This document shows, piece after piece, positions 19,006 to 26,703 of a stretch of 64,000 bases of DNA. The notes below the pieces were generated by a model. That model saw nothing but the letters and a program-made list of their open reading frames with translations, ran no database searches and was not told the DNA's origin. A program made the translations under genes and the position numbers. Position 1 is the first letter of the stretch, and each line of letters starts with the position of its first letter. This DNA is from an uncultured Azospirillum sp. (lineage in GTDB: Bacteria > Pseudomonadota > Alphaproteobacteria > Azospirillales > Azospirillaceae), in assembly GCF_946480385.1 (NCBI RefSeq), contig NZ_CAMLJP010000017.1:1-64000 (forward strand). The letters are read 5' to 3'.

Positions 19006-19536
19006 GTGACCACCCTTTCGACGCCCGCCGATCCGACCGCGTCCGCGCATCTGGTGATGCCGGCCGATCTTGCCGCCGACGCCCATGCCGACGCCTATGC
19101 CCGCCGCATGGCCGAGGCCCTGCGCGCCGCCGGGGCCGGCATCATGCTCCACGCTCTGCCCGGCCCGCACCCGCAGGTCGACCCGTCGGCGATCCTGGCG
19201 GCCGACGTCGCGCTGTCGCGGCTGCCCGACGGCGCGCCGGTCCTGCTGGACGGCAACGCCCTGCCCAACCTCGCCGCCAGCCTGCCGGCCGATAGCCGGC
19301 GCCTGCGCTTCACCGCGCTGATCGAACGCCTGCACTGGACCGAGCCGGGTCTGGCCGCCGAGGAGGCCGCCGCGCGCCGCAACCTGGAACAGGGCGCGCT
19401 GGCGCTGATGCGCCATGTCGCGGTGCCGGACGAAACCGTCGCCGCCACCCTGCGGGACCTCGGCGTACGGCCCGAGCGGATCGTCCTCGCCGCCGCCGAC
19501 GCGGGTGGGGCGGCGGCGCTGCTGGCTGTCCTGTAG
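19006..19536 (+). CDS. Stand-alone N-terminal domain of a GT4-type glycosyltransferase (probably truncated)
   Basis: A 176-residue protein resembling only the acceptor-side half of GT-B glycosyltransferases: VMPADLAADAHADAYARRMAEAL, HALPGPHPQVDPS, LPDGAPVLLDGNAL, LRFTALIERLHWTEPGLAAEE, then ALALMRHVAVPDETVAATL and RPERIVLAAAD. It stops where the nucleotide-sugar-binding half should start, so it is unlikely to be active alone. GTG start with GGGAG upstream. The downstream 130 bp show no continuing homology in another frame that I can see, so it looks like an old deletion rather than a frameshift. Confidence 0.6.
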   Translation: MTTLSTPADPTASAHLVMPADLAADAHADAYARRMAEALRAAGAGIMLHALPGPHPQVDPSAILAADVALSRLPDGAPVLLDGNALPNLAASLPADSRRLRFTALIERLHWTEPGLAAEEAAARRNLEQGALALMRHVAVPDETVAATLRDLGVRPERIVLAAADAGGAAALLAVL

Positions 19537-19666
19537 AAGGCCCATCTGGAAGGCGCATCCGCTTCGCCACAAGCCATCACGACAATCCACCGGCGCCATG
19601 CTACTAAGGCGCCGCCCCCGGCTCTGCCGACGGTGGCCCCCGACTTCCGACTTCGTGCCGCGGACC

Positions 19667-20371
19667 ATGACCATCGCAAAGCGCATCCTCCTGGTCGACG
19701 ACGACACCGCCCTGCGCCAGTCTCTGGCCGAACAGCTTCGCCTGCTGGAGGAGCTTGAGACGGAGGAGGCCGGCGACGGCGCCGGCGCGCTGAACGCGAT
19801 CCGCAAGGCGGGCGAAGCCGGAACCGGCTTCTCCGCCGTCCTGCTCGACGTCGGACTGCCGGACATGGACGGGCGCGACGTCTGCAAGCTGCTGCGGCGC
19901 GAGGGGGTGCGCTGCCCCATCATCATGCTGACCGCGTCGGCCAGCGACGCCGACACCATCCTGGGGCTGGAATCCGGCGCCAGCGACTATGTGACCAAGC
20001 CCTTCCGCCTGGGGGTGCTGATCGCCCGGCTGCGCGCCCAGCTGCGCCAGTTCGAGCAGACGGAGGACGCGGTCTTCGCCATCGGCCCCTACAGCTTCCG
20101 CCCCGGCGCCAAGCTGCTGCTGGAGGAGGCCACCAACCGCAAGATCCGCCTGACCGAGAAGGAAACGGCGATCCTGAAATACCTGTACCGGGCCGGCGAT
20201 CTGGTGGTCGGGCGCGAAACCCTGCTGGGCGAGGTCTGGGGCTACAACGCGGCGGTCACCACCCACACGCTGGAGACCCACGTCTACCGCCTGCGCCAGA
20301 AGATCGAGGCCGATCCGTCCAACGCCCGCATCCTGGTGACGGAACCCGGCGGCTACCGGCTGGTGCCCTGA
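19667..20371 (+). CDS. OmpR/PhoB-family response regulator (orphan)
   Basis: A 234-residue transcription factor with an N-terminal receiver (acidic pocket DDD at 11-13, phosphoacceptor D61 in LLDVGLPDMDG, switch Thr in MLTASA, Lys in YVTKPF) and a C-terminal winged helix (RLTEKETAILKYLYRAGD, LETHVYRLRQKIE, EPGGYRL). No sensor kinase is adjacent, so the partner is elsewhere. Start at 19667 places MTIAKRILLVDDD as expected; the frame stays open upstream. Convergent with the coiled-coil HTH gene. Confidence 0.9.
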   Translation: MTIAKRILLVDDDTALRQSLAEQLRLLEELETEEAGDGAGALNAIRKAGEAGTGFSAVLLDVGLPDMDGRDVCKLLRREGVRCPIIMLTASASDADTILGLESGASDYVTKPFRLGVLIARLRAQLRQFEQTEDAVFAIGPYSFRPGAKLLLEEATNRKIRLTEKETAILKYLYRAGDLVVGRETLLGEVWGYNAAVTTHTLETHVYRLRQKIEADPSNARILVTEPGGYRLVP

Positions 20372-20392
20372 GCCGCCAGATCAGCCTTCCAA

Positions 20393-21169
20393 TCAGCGCC
20401 GGCCGACCGAGGCCAGTTCGCGGCGGCTGCCCCGTTCGGCGATGGTGACCTCGCCGGCGAAGCCGAGCCAGCGGTGACGCCCGCCCGTCTGGGGATTGGT
20501 TGGATGCCTGCCCAGCCGGGCCGCGCCGAGGCCGCAGGCCGAAGGTCCGACCCATAGGCCGCGCCCGCGCGGCACCACCGGCAGCAGCCGCAGCTTGCGG
20601 CCGACGATGGCCATCCGGCGGCGCCAGTGGCCGACGTCGTGCGGCGACACGCCGACCCGCCGGGCGATCTCGCGGTCGGACAGCAGCGCGCTGCCGGGGT
20701 CCTGCAGCAGGTCCAGCACCGCGCGGCGCTTGTCGCTGTCGGCATGGCGGGAGTGCTTGCGCTCCAGCGCCTTGCCCATGTCCCACAGCTTTTCCGCCGT
20801 CTCGCGCGCCAGGGTGCGCCAGCGGTCGGCCTCCTCGCGCTGGCGGTCGGCGTCGCCCGCCGCCTTGTCCAGCTGCCGCCGCAGGGTGGCGAGTTCCAGT
20901 TCCAGGTCCTTCACCTGCCGGCGCAGGCCGCGGACGAGTTCGTCCGGCGGCGGCGGCGGGGCCGGAGCAGCGGCGGGTTCGGCAGGCTGGGCGGCGGGCG
21001 GCGGCTCGGCGGCGGGCGGCACCGGCGTGCGGGCGCGCTCCGCCAGATCGCGGAAGGACAGGCCGGCGCGGGACAGCATGATGCGGGCGGCGCGCAGGGC
21101 GGACAGCGCCTCGCCCTGATGCTCCGACTCGGCCATGGCGAGGACTTTGGCGAGCTTGTCAGGATCCAT
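20393..21169 (-). CDS. DUF2786-like / coiled-coil / HTH protein
   Basis: A 258-residue predicted DNA-binding protein with three parts: residues 1-45 (KLAKVLAMAESEHQGEALSA, then RAARIML and GLSFRDLAER) like a DUF2786 helical pair; a Pro/Ala linker and a coiled coil around 78-140 (VKDLELELATLRRQLDKAAG); and a helix-turn-helix near 165-185 (LLSDREIARRVGVSPHDVGHW) followed by an Arg-rich tail. The combination suggests a sequence-specific regulator or phage-derived protein, but no target is evident. It is isolated between two plus-strand genes. Confidence 0.7.
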   Translation of the reverse strand: MDPDKLAKVLAMAESEHQGEALSALRAARIMLSRAGLSFRDLAERARTPVPPAAEPPPAAQPAEPAAAPAPPPPPDELVRGLRRQVKDLELELATLRRQLDKAAGDADRQREEADRWRTLARETAEKLWDMGKALERKHSRHADSDKRRAVLDLLQDPGSALLSDREIARRVGVSPHDVGHWRRRMAIVGRKLRLLPVVPRGRGLWVGPSACGLGAARLGRHPTNPQTGGRHRWLGFAGEVTIAERGSRRELASVGRR

Positions 21170-21366
21170 CCGCGTCGGGTTCCGCCGGAGCCGGTCCCCA
21201 CCCGCGCGGGGACCCTTTGAGAGTCATGCCGCGCAATGCGCGACCGGCCCCAACCTACCACATCTTATGGGTTTGGACAGATGCCCTTCGTAGGGTGTCG
21301 ACTCGCGCTGCGGCCTGTTCGGATTTGCTAGACTTGGGCAAGCGGGGCCGCCACGATGGCGCCGTC

Positions 21367-22266
21367 ATGACCGTTCGCCCGACCATCAATCCCGCGCAAC
21401 CGCCCGCTCCTGAAGAGCCCGGCGGCGGGTCTCCCTTCATCGTGCGCTTCTGGGGCGTGCGCGGCAGCATCGCGTCGCCCGGACCAGCCACCGTGCGCTA
21501 TGGCGGCAACACCGCCTGCATCGAGGTGCGCTGCGGCGGCGCCCACATCGTCTTCGACTGCGGCACCGGCATCCGGCCGCTGGGCGAGTCGCTGGCGCGC
21601 GACGGCGGGCCGGTCGACATCGACCTGCTGCTGACCCACAGCCATCTCGACCATATCAGCGGCCTGCCCTTCTTCGCGCCGGCCTTCGATCCGGCCAGCC
21701 GGCTGCGGCTGTGGTCCGGCCATCTGCCGCCGGAGCGGCCCTTCCGCACCGTGCTGGCCGACATGATGACGGCGCCGCTGTTCCCGGTGCCGGTCGAGAT
21801 CTTCCGGGCCGACTGCCAGTTCCGCGATTTCCAGGCCGGCCAGACGCTGGACCTGGCGGCGGGCGTCCCGGGGGGCGTCGTGGTGCGCACCTGCCGCCTG
21901 AACCATCCCGACGGCGCCACCGGCTACCGGGTGGAGCATGGCGGCCGCAGCCTGTGCGTCCTGACCGACACCGAGCATCCGGCCGAAGGACGCGACCCGG
22001 TGATCCTGGACCTGCTGCGCGGTGCCGACGTGATGGTGTATGACAGCACCTACACCGACGCCGAATACCCGGCGCGCGTCGGCTGGGGCCATTCGACCTG
22101 GCAGGAATGCCTGCGTCTGGCCGAGGCCGCCGGAGTCGGCCGCGCGGTGATCTTCCACCACGACCCGGCCCGCACCGACGACGCGCTGGACGCCATCGCG
22201 GCGGAGGCGGCGGCGATGCGCCCCGGGTCACTGGTGGCCTGGGAAGGGATGGAGCTGTCCCTGTAG
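21367..22266 (+). CDS. Metallo-beta-lactamase-fold hydrolase
   Basis: A 299-residue MBL-fold protein. The metal motif is LLTHSHLDHISG, with further ligands in LCVLTDTEH and IFHHDPART; FWGVRGSIASPGPATVRYGGNTAC at the start is the signature of the phnP/cyclic-phosphate-like subgroup often fused to sensor domains. The substrate is unknown; cyclic nucleotide or phosphonate-type esters are possibilities. The ATG at 21367 gives the normal family beginning after a Pro-rich leader; no strong ribosome site. Single gene. Confidence 0.82.
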   Translation: MTVRPTINPAQPPAPEEPGGGSPFIVRFWGVRGSIASPGPATVRYGGNTACIEVRCGGAHIVFDCGTGIRPLGESLARDGGPVDIDLLLTHSHLDHISGLPFFAPAFDPASRLRLWSGHLPPERPFRTVLADMMTAPLFPVPVEIFRADCQFRDFQAGQTLDLAAGVPGGVVVRTCRLNHPDGATGYRVEHGGRSLCVLTDTEHPAEGRDPVILDLLRGADVMVYDSTYTDAEYPARVGWGHSTWQECLRLAEAAGVGRAVIFHHDPARTDDALDAIAAEAAAMRPGSLVAWEGMELSL

Positions 22267-22355
22267 GACCAGCGCCATCCGTACCGGTTGAATCCCGAAT
22301 AATCGGTTCCACTGACCAAAAGCGCTTGTGCGTGTTCATTACGCCACAGGTTGCT

Positions 22356-22380
22356 TTGTCACACTGGCCTCCTGTGACAA
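22356..22380. promoter_or_regulatory. Perfect inverted repeat TTGTCACA-N9-TGTGACAA
   Basis: Eight-base perfect arms separated by nine bases, located about 85 bp before the DUF882 lipoprotein gene and 90 bp after the MBL gene stop. No T tract follows, so an operator is more likely than a terminator. The arms resemble a reversed CRP/FNR-type half-site, but the regulator is unknown. Confidence 0.5.
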
Positions 22381-22464
22381 TCTTGGTATTAGATCGGCGT
22401 GCAACCCCGCCACGATTGGGGCGGGCGGGGTCGTTGAGGCGTGCAAAGCTTGGGGGGAAAAGCG

Positions 22465-23304
22465 ATGCGCATGACCGGTCGTGCCTTGGGTATTCTCGCC
22501 GTGCTGACCGTCGCGACGCAGCTTGGCGGCTGCGCCACCGCGCCGCCGCTGGAAAGCGCCAGGCTGGACGGCGAACCGCGCAGCGTGGTCCTGCAGCATC
22601 CCGCCAGCGGCGAGACGGCGTCCGTCACCTACTGGCGCCCCGGTGACGGGTATGACCCGGCCGCAATGCGCGAGATCGACGTCCTGTTCCGCGACCGCCG
22701 CAGCGACGAGGTGATCCCGGTCGATCCGGCCCTGGTCGATATGCTGGTGGAGCTGCGCCAGCGCGTCGGCGCGCCGGCGGAGTCGCCGATCCGCATCACG
22801 TCGGGCTACCGGTCGAGCGCAACCAATGCCAGCCTCGCCCGGACGAACCCGAACGTCGCCGAGAACTCCTATCACATGCGCGGTCAGGCGGCGGACTTCT
22901 CCATCGCCGGCATCCCGCCCGCGCGGCTGGCGGAGGAAGCGGCGGCGATGCAACGCGGCGGCTACGCCATGTACGCCCACACCGGCCATGTCCATGTCGA
23001 CACCGGCCCCTTCCGCACCTGGACGCCGAAGACCGGCGAACCGCGCGCGCCGCAGATCCTGGAGGCGCAGGCCCGTGCCCGCGCCAGGGCTCAGGCGCTC
23101 GCCATGAAGCATGGCGGCGGCAAGGGCCGCGTGCAGGTGGCCGAGGCGGCGGCCAAGGCGGTCAAGCCGGGCAAGTCGCCGGCGAAGCCCGCCAAGGCTC
23201 CGGCGAAGTCCGCCGTCCGGGCGGCGGCCCCCGATCTGTCGCGCGTCCGCGTGGCGCTGGCCCAGGTGAAGGAAATGCCGGTGCAGAAGCCGGCGAAACG
23301 CTAG
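22465..23304 (+). CDS. DUF882/YcbK-like peptidase M15-fold lipoprotein
   Basis: A 279-residue lipoprotein: signal sequence, lipobox LGGC, then the DUF882 domain with RITSGYRS, the zinc ligands H and D of SYHMRGQAADF, and HVHVDTG. In E. coli YcbK/MepK of this family cleaves 3-3 peptidoglycan crosslinks, so it may be an endopeptidase partner of L,D-transpeptidases such as the one at 16.3 kb (inference). The last 80 residues are a Lys/Ala/Pro tail. Start at 22465 by GGGGGG seven bases upstream. Downstream phosphatase gene is 40 bp away and may be co-transcribed. Confidence 0.85.
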   Translation: MRMTGRALGILAVLTVATQLGGCATAPPLESARLDGEPRSVVLQHPASGETASVTYWRPGDGYDPAAMREIDVLFRDRRSDEVIPVDPALVDMLVELRQRVGAPAESPIRITSGYRSSATNASLARTNPNVAENSYHMRGQAADFSIAGIPPARLAEEAAAMQRGGYAMYAHTGHVHVDTGPFRTWTPKTGEPRAPQILEAQARARARAQALAMKHGGGKGRVQVAEAAAKAVKPGKSPAKPAKAPAKSAVRAAAPDLSRVRVALAQVKEMPVQKPAKR

Positions 23305-23344
23305 GGTCCGGGCGCAGTCCCGTCCCCCGCGCACCGGTACCGTC

Positions 23345-23926
23345 ATGACCACCCTGCTGATCCTCCGCCACGGCCCGACCGCCTGGAACGCCGAAGGGCG
23401 CATCCAGGGCAGCATCGACGAGCCGCTGTCCGACGCCGGCCGCGCACGGGTTGCCCGCTATCGCCTGCCGCCCGAGTCGGCCGGTCTGCGCTGGGTCGCC
23501 AGCCCGAAGCGCCGAGCCTGGGAGACCGCGACCCTGCTCGGCCTCGATCCCACGCCGGAGCCGCGGATCGTCGAAATGGATTGGGGCGAGTGGGAAGGCA
23601 ACCGCACCGAGGACCTGCGCGCCGACGGCCGCATGCCGGCCCGCCACGACCGGCTGGGGCTGGACTTCGAGGCGCCCGGCGGTGAAAGCCCGCGCGAGGT
23701 GCAGGCCCGTCTGCGCTCCTGGCTCGCCGATCTGGCGGTGGAGGGGCGTCCGACCGGCGCCGTCGCCCACAACGGCATCCTGCGCGCACTCTATTCGCTC
23801 GCCACCGGCTGGGACATGCGCGACGACCCGGCGGAGGAACTGCGCAACGGCTGCGCCCACCTGTTCCGCATCACGCAAGACGGCGCGCCGGAACTGGTGC
23901 GGCTGAACATCAGCCTGCTGGAGTAA
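23345..23926 (+). CDS. Histidine phosphatase family protein
   Basis: A 193-residue phosphatase of the phosphoglycerate-mutase-like superfamily. The phosphohistidine motif RHGPTAWN is at residues 8-15, with LSDAGRARV, SPKRRAWETA (second Arg), EMDWGEWEGN and AVAHNGILRAL (second catalytic His). Small members act on phosphosugars, alpha-ribazole phosphate or proteins; nothing nearby points to cobalamin synthesis, so the substrate is open. Confidence 0.88.
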   Translation: MTTLLILRHGPTAWNAEGRIQGSIDEPLSDAGRARVARYRLPPESAGLRWVASPKRRAWETATLLGLDPTPEPRIVEMDWGEWEGNRTEDLRADGRMPARHDRLGLDFEAPGGESPREVQARLRSWLADLAVEGRPTGAVAHNGILRALYSLATGWDMRDDPAEELRNGCAHLFRITQDGAPELVRLNISLLE

Positions 23927-23966
23927 GGGGGCACGACGGCCCCCTCCCCCATCAAACGTTCAAATT

Positions 23967-24761
23967 TCAAACATCCAGATCGACGATCACCGGCACATGG
24001 TCCGACGGCTTGGGCTCCCAGCCGCGGGCGTCGCGCAGCACCTTGATGCCGGTCAGCGCCCCTTCCAGCGGCGGGGTCACCCAGATGTGGTCCAAGCGCC
24101 GGCCGCGGTTGGAGGCGGCCCAGTCCTTCGCCCGGTAGCTCCACCAGGTGTAGAGCTTCTCCTCCGGCGGAACGAAGCGGCGCAGGGCGTCGACCCAGCC
24201 GGCGGACGCCTGCATCGCCCCGAGCTTTTCCACCTCGATCGGCGTGTGTGAGACCACCGACAGCAATTCCTTGTGGCTCCAGACGTCCTGTTCCAGCGGC
24301 GCGATGTTCAGGTCGCCGACCAGCACCATCGGCCGGTCGGACCGCCGCTCCGTGCCCAGCCAGTGGGTCATCTCGTCGAGGAACTGGAGCTTGTGGGCGA
24401 ACTTGTCGTTCACCGCCGGGTCGGGGATGTCGCCGCCGGCGGGGATGTAGACGCAATGCAGCTCGATCCCGCCCGGCAGATGGGCCAGCGCGTGGCGGCA
24501 GTCCTGCTTGCCGCACCAGTGCTGGACGTCCTGCGACTCGAAGGGCAGGCGCGACAGGATGGCGACGCCGTTGTAGCTCTTCATCCCGTGGATGTGGGCG
24601 TGGACATAGCCGCGCTCCGCCAGCGGGCCGAGCGGGAAGTCGGCGTCCACCACCTTGGTTTCCTGCAGGCAGATCACGTCCGGCTGCTCCTCCTCCATCA
24701 GGCGGAGGAGGAGGTCCAGACGCATGCGGACCGAATTGATGTTCCAGGTCGCGATGCGCAT
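23967..24761 (-). CDS. xthA: Exodeoxyribonuclease III / AP endonuclease
   Basis: A 264-residue base-excision-repair enzyme of the EEP fold. Signature blocks: MRIATWNINSVRMRLD, ICLQETKV (catalytic Glu), YNGVAILSR, LVGDLNIAP, and the final RRLDHIWVTP with SDHVPVIVDL (catalytic Asp-His). Length fits XthA-type proteins. It follows the FAH-family gene by 10 bp on the same strand, so both are probably one transcript. Confidence 0.93.
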   Translation of the reverse strand: MRIATWNINSVRMRLDLLLRLMEEEQPDVICLQETKVVDADFPLGPLAERGYVHAHIHGMKSYNGVAILSRLPFESQDVQHWCGKQDCRHALAHLPGGIELHCVYIPAGGDIPDPAVNDKFAHKLQFLDEMTHWLGTERRSDRPMVLVGDLNIAPLEQDVWSHKELLSVVSHTPIEVEKLGAMQASAGWVDALRRFVPPEEKLYTWWSYRAKDWAASNRGRRLDHIWVTPPLEGALTGIKVLRDARGWEPKPSDHVPVIVDLDV

Positions 24762-24771
24762 TGCCGGCGGC

Positions 24772-25455
24772 TCAGGCGATGGTCAGGGTCAGGGTGCCGA
24801 CGCCTTCGACCGCGCCGGTCAGCACGTCGCCGGCCACCACCGCGCCGACGCCCTCCGGCGTGCCGGTGTAGATCAGGTCGCCCGGCTGCAGCTCGACCAA
24901 CCCGGACAGGTAGGAGATCGTCTCCGCCACCGACCAGATCAGGTCGGACAGGTCGCCCTTCTGCCGCGGCGCGCCGTTCACCTCCAGGGTGACCGCGCCC
25001 TTGGCCGGATGGCCGATGTCAGCGGCGGTGCGGATCTCGGAACAGGGCGCCGACTGGTCGAAGCCCTTGCCCATGTCCCAGGGCTTGCCCTCCTTCTTGG
25101 CGGCGTTCTGCAGGTCGCGCCGGGTCATGTCGAGCCCGACGGCATAGCCGAACACATGGTCCAGAGCGCGGTCGACCGGAATGTCGCGCCCGCCGGTGCC
25201 AATCGCCACCACCAGCTCGATCTCGTGATGCAGGTTGGCGGTCTTCGGCGGATAGGGGATGGTGGCGCCGTCGGCGACGATGGCGTCGGCCGGCTTCATG
25301 AAGAAGAAGGGCGGCTCGCGGTCGGGATCGGCGCCCATCTCGCGCGCATGGGCGGCATAATTGCGGCCGACGCAATAGATGCGGCGCACCGGAAACGGAT
25401 CGCCGCCCGCGACGGGGACGGCCGGCTGGGACCACAGGGGAATGGCGAAGGCCAT
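24772..25455 (-). CDS. Fumarylacetoacetate hydrolase family protein (fumarylpyruvate hydrolase-like)
   Basis: A 227-residue FAH-fold enzyme with [29 protein letters not shown], the metal ligands in [13 protein letters not shown] (E..E) and the Asp of [10 protein letters not shown], and [10 protein letters not shown]. The opening resembles fumarylpyruvate hydrolase (NagK) of gentisate degradation, but no pathway neighbours exist, so other acylpyruvates or oxaloacetate decarboxylation are possible. Start at ATG 25455 with AGAGAG upstream. First gene of the pair with xthA. Confidence 0.85.
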   Translation of the reverse strand: MAFAIPLWSQPAVPVAGGDPFPVRRIYCVGRNYAAHAREMGADPDREPPFFFMKPADAIVADGATIPYPPKTANLHHEIELVVAIGTGGRDIPVDRALDHVFGYAVGLDMTRRDLQNAAKKEGKPWDMGKGFDQSAPCSEIRTAADIGHPAKGAVTLEVNGAPRQKGDLSDLIWSVAETISYLSGLVELQPGDLIYTGTPEGVGAVVAGDVLTGAVEGVGTLTLTIA

Positions 25456-25575
25456 AGCATCGGCTCTCTGGTTGGAACGCTTACCCACAGCTAACCCGAA
25501 AGCCGCCAACGGACCAAGCGTCCAACCATCCGCCCTGCCCTGCAAATCGTTCCCGCGTTCCAGACAGGGGTCGGC

Positions 25576-25614
25576 CAAAAACGAAGACGCCCGGTCTGGG
25601 GGGGACCGGGCGTC
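25576..25614 (-). terminator. Orphan terminator-like hairpin
   Basis: An 11-bp perfect stem GACGCCCGGTC / GACCGGGCGTC with a 7-nt loop, followed on the minus strand by TTCGTTTTTGG. No minus-strand protein gene ends before it; the next minus-strand gene (FAH) begins 120 bp further on. It may end a small RNA or act as an attenuator for the FAH-xthA transcript. Confidence 0.7.
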
Positions 25615-25743
25615 GGAAGCTCCGATTCGGGAACCCGCGCGCGGCAGGGGAAACCGCTGGGCGGGCGATCGGCGTCAAATCGGCGTCGATCACTTCTTGA
25701 CTCTTCAAGATGGAATTTGTACGCCCCCTCACCAATACGTTTC

Positions 25744-25762
25744 ACGCATATCTGATATGCGT
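25744..25762. promoter_or_regulatory. MarR-type operator candidate
   Basis: Perfect palindrome ACGCATAT-CTG-ATATGCGT, 82 bp before the marR start. Size and symmetry fit a MarR-dimer site, suggesting autoregulation. Confidence 0.55.
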
Positions 25763-25844
25763 CAGCCTTCCGCTGTGCGGTTCTTGCTGACAAACGAAAG
25801 CCTTGCCCGCATTTTATCCGTTCATCCGATAATTCATCCAAAAT

Positions 25845-26351
25845 ATGGCATCCACGGTGACTGACAACGAGCGTTCCACCCCCGCCGACCGGCGGTCGCG
25901 TCTGCGGCCCGGCAAGAACGGCAAGCTCGCCCTTGGCCCCCTTCCGGAGCTGGTGGGTTACAACCTGCGCAAGGCTCAGGTTGCGGTGTTCCAGAGCTTT
26001 CAGAATGCGGTCGCTCCGCATGACATCACGCCCGGCCAGTTCGGCGTGCTGATCATGATCCGGGAGAACGAGGGCCTGTCGCAGTCCGACCTGGGCACGG
26101 CGGTCGGCATCGACCGGTCGACCATGGTCGCTGTGATCGACCGTCTCGAGTCGCGCGGCCTCGTCGTGCGCGCGCCCTCGCCCAACGACCGCCGCTCCTA
26201 CGCGCTGCGCCTGTCGCCGGAAGGCCAGACGCTGATGGACGACCTGATCCCGCGCGTCCAGGCGCACGACCAGGGCATGGTCAAGGACCTGTCCCCGGAA
26301 GAGCAGGCGCAGTTCATCGACTTCCTGCGCCGCGTGTCGCGGTCGAAGTAA
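25845..26351 (+). CDS. MarR-family transcriptional regulator
   Basis: A 168-residue winged-helix regulator. GQFGVLIMIRENEGLSQSDLG, then IDRSTMVAVIDRLESRGLV and the wing APSPNDRRSYALRLSPEG are the MarR signature. The N-terminal 30 residues are a basic extension. MarR proteins usually repress a neighbouring gene and themselves through a palindrome and respond to phenolic ligands; here the nearest divergent genes are the FAH hydrolase and xthA. The palindrome at 25744 is a likely site. A strong terminator follows. Confidence 0.9.
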   Translation: MASTVTDNERSTPADRRSRLRPGKNGKLALGPLPELVGYNLRKAQVAVFQSFQNAVAPHDITPGQFGVLIMIRENEGLSQSDLGTAVGIDRSTMVAVIDRLESRGLVVRAPSPNDRRSYALRLSPEGQTLMDDLIPRVQAHDQGMVKDLSPEEQAQFIDFLRRVSRSK

Positions 26352-26374
26352 GGGGCGCCGCCCCTTCCGTTCCA

Positions 26375-26441
26375 GGCACCGGAAACGACTGACAGCCCGC
26401 CCCGCACCGGCAATCGCCGAATGCGGGGCGGGCTTTTCTAT
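26375..26441 (+). repeat. Direct repeat copy 1 (marR terminator)
   Basis: This 67-bp stretch matches 28856-28922 at 63 of 67 positions by hand alignment. It contains the marR terminator. The two copies bracket the large repeat-protein gene. Confidence 0.85.
26394..26440 (+). terminator. Terminator after marR
   Basis: A 13-bp perfect stem AGCCCGCCCCGCA / TGCGGGGCGGGCT with a 15-nt loop is followed by TTTTCTATTT, 43 bp past the marR stop. Confidence 0.9.
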
Positions 26442-26703
26442 TTGGGCGGGGCGGGAGAGGGATTCCTTGCCATCGTCGCCGAAGGTCTTGGTCGGGCAAA
26501 GCTTTTGCCGCCGTAGCCTTCCAACCGAGGCTCGCTTGAAGCAACAGGCGATGCTCGCATCATTTTTACAATCCCGCGGCAAGAAAGCGTCTTGCCAAGC
26601 GATCACATCTATCGCACACCATAAATACGTGTGAGAACTAACGCGCTGACCATTTTTTATATTTTCAACAAATCCAACGCTACCATCAAGAACGGTGCGC
26701 ACC
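26442..26703 (+). promoter_or_regulatory. AT-rich upstream region of the repeat protein
   Basis: About 260 bp, clearly less GC-rich than the chromosome around it. ACCATTTTTTATATTTTC at 26649-26666 lies 40-55 bp before the start and is the best promoter candidate. No operator symmetry was found. Confidence 0.4.

Larger units (their letters stand above)
25456..25843. other. Intergenic region between the FAH gene and marR
   Basis: About 390 bp without a recognisable protein gene. It holds a terminator-like hairpin pointing to the minus strand (25576-25614), a 19-bp palindrome near marR (25744-25762), and AT-rich sequence from 25795 to the marR start that may be its promoter. The interval 25615-25743 could encode a small RNA on the minus strand. 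Confidence 0.45.

Noticed and set aside
22441..22464. GTG start at 22441 for the DUF882 lipoprotein
   Set aside because: GGGGGG at 22452 lies right before the ATG at 22465 and gives a normal lipoprotein signal.
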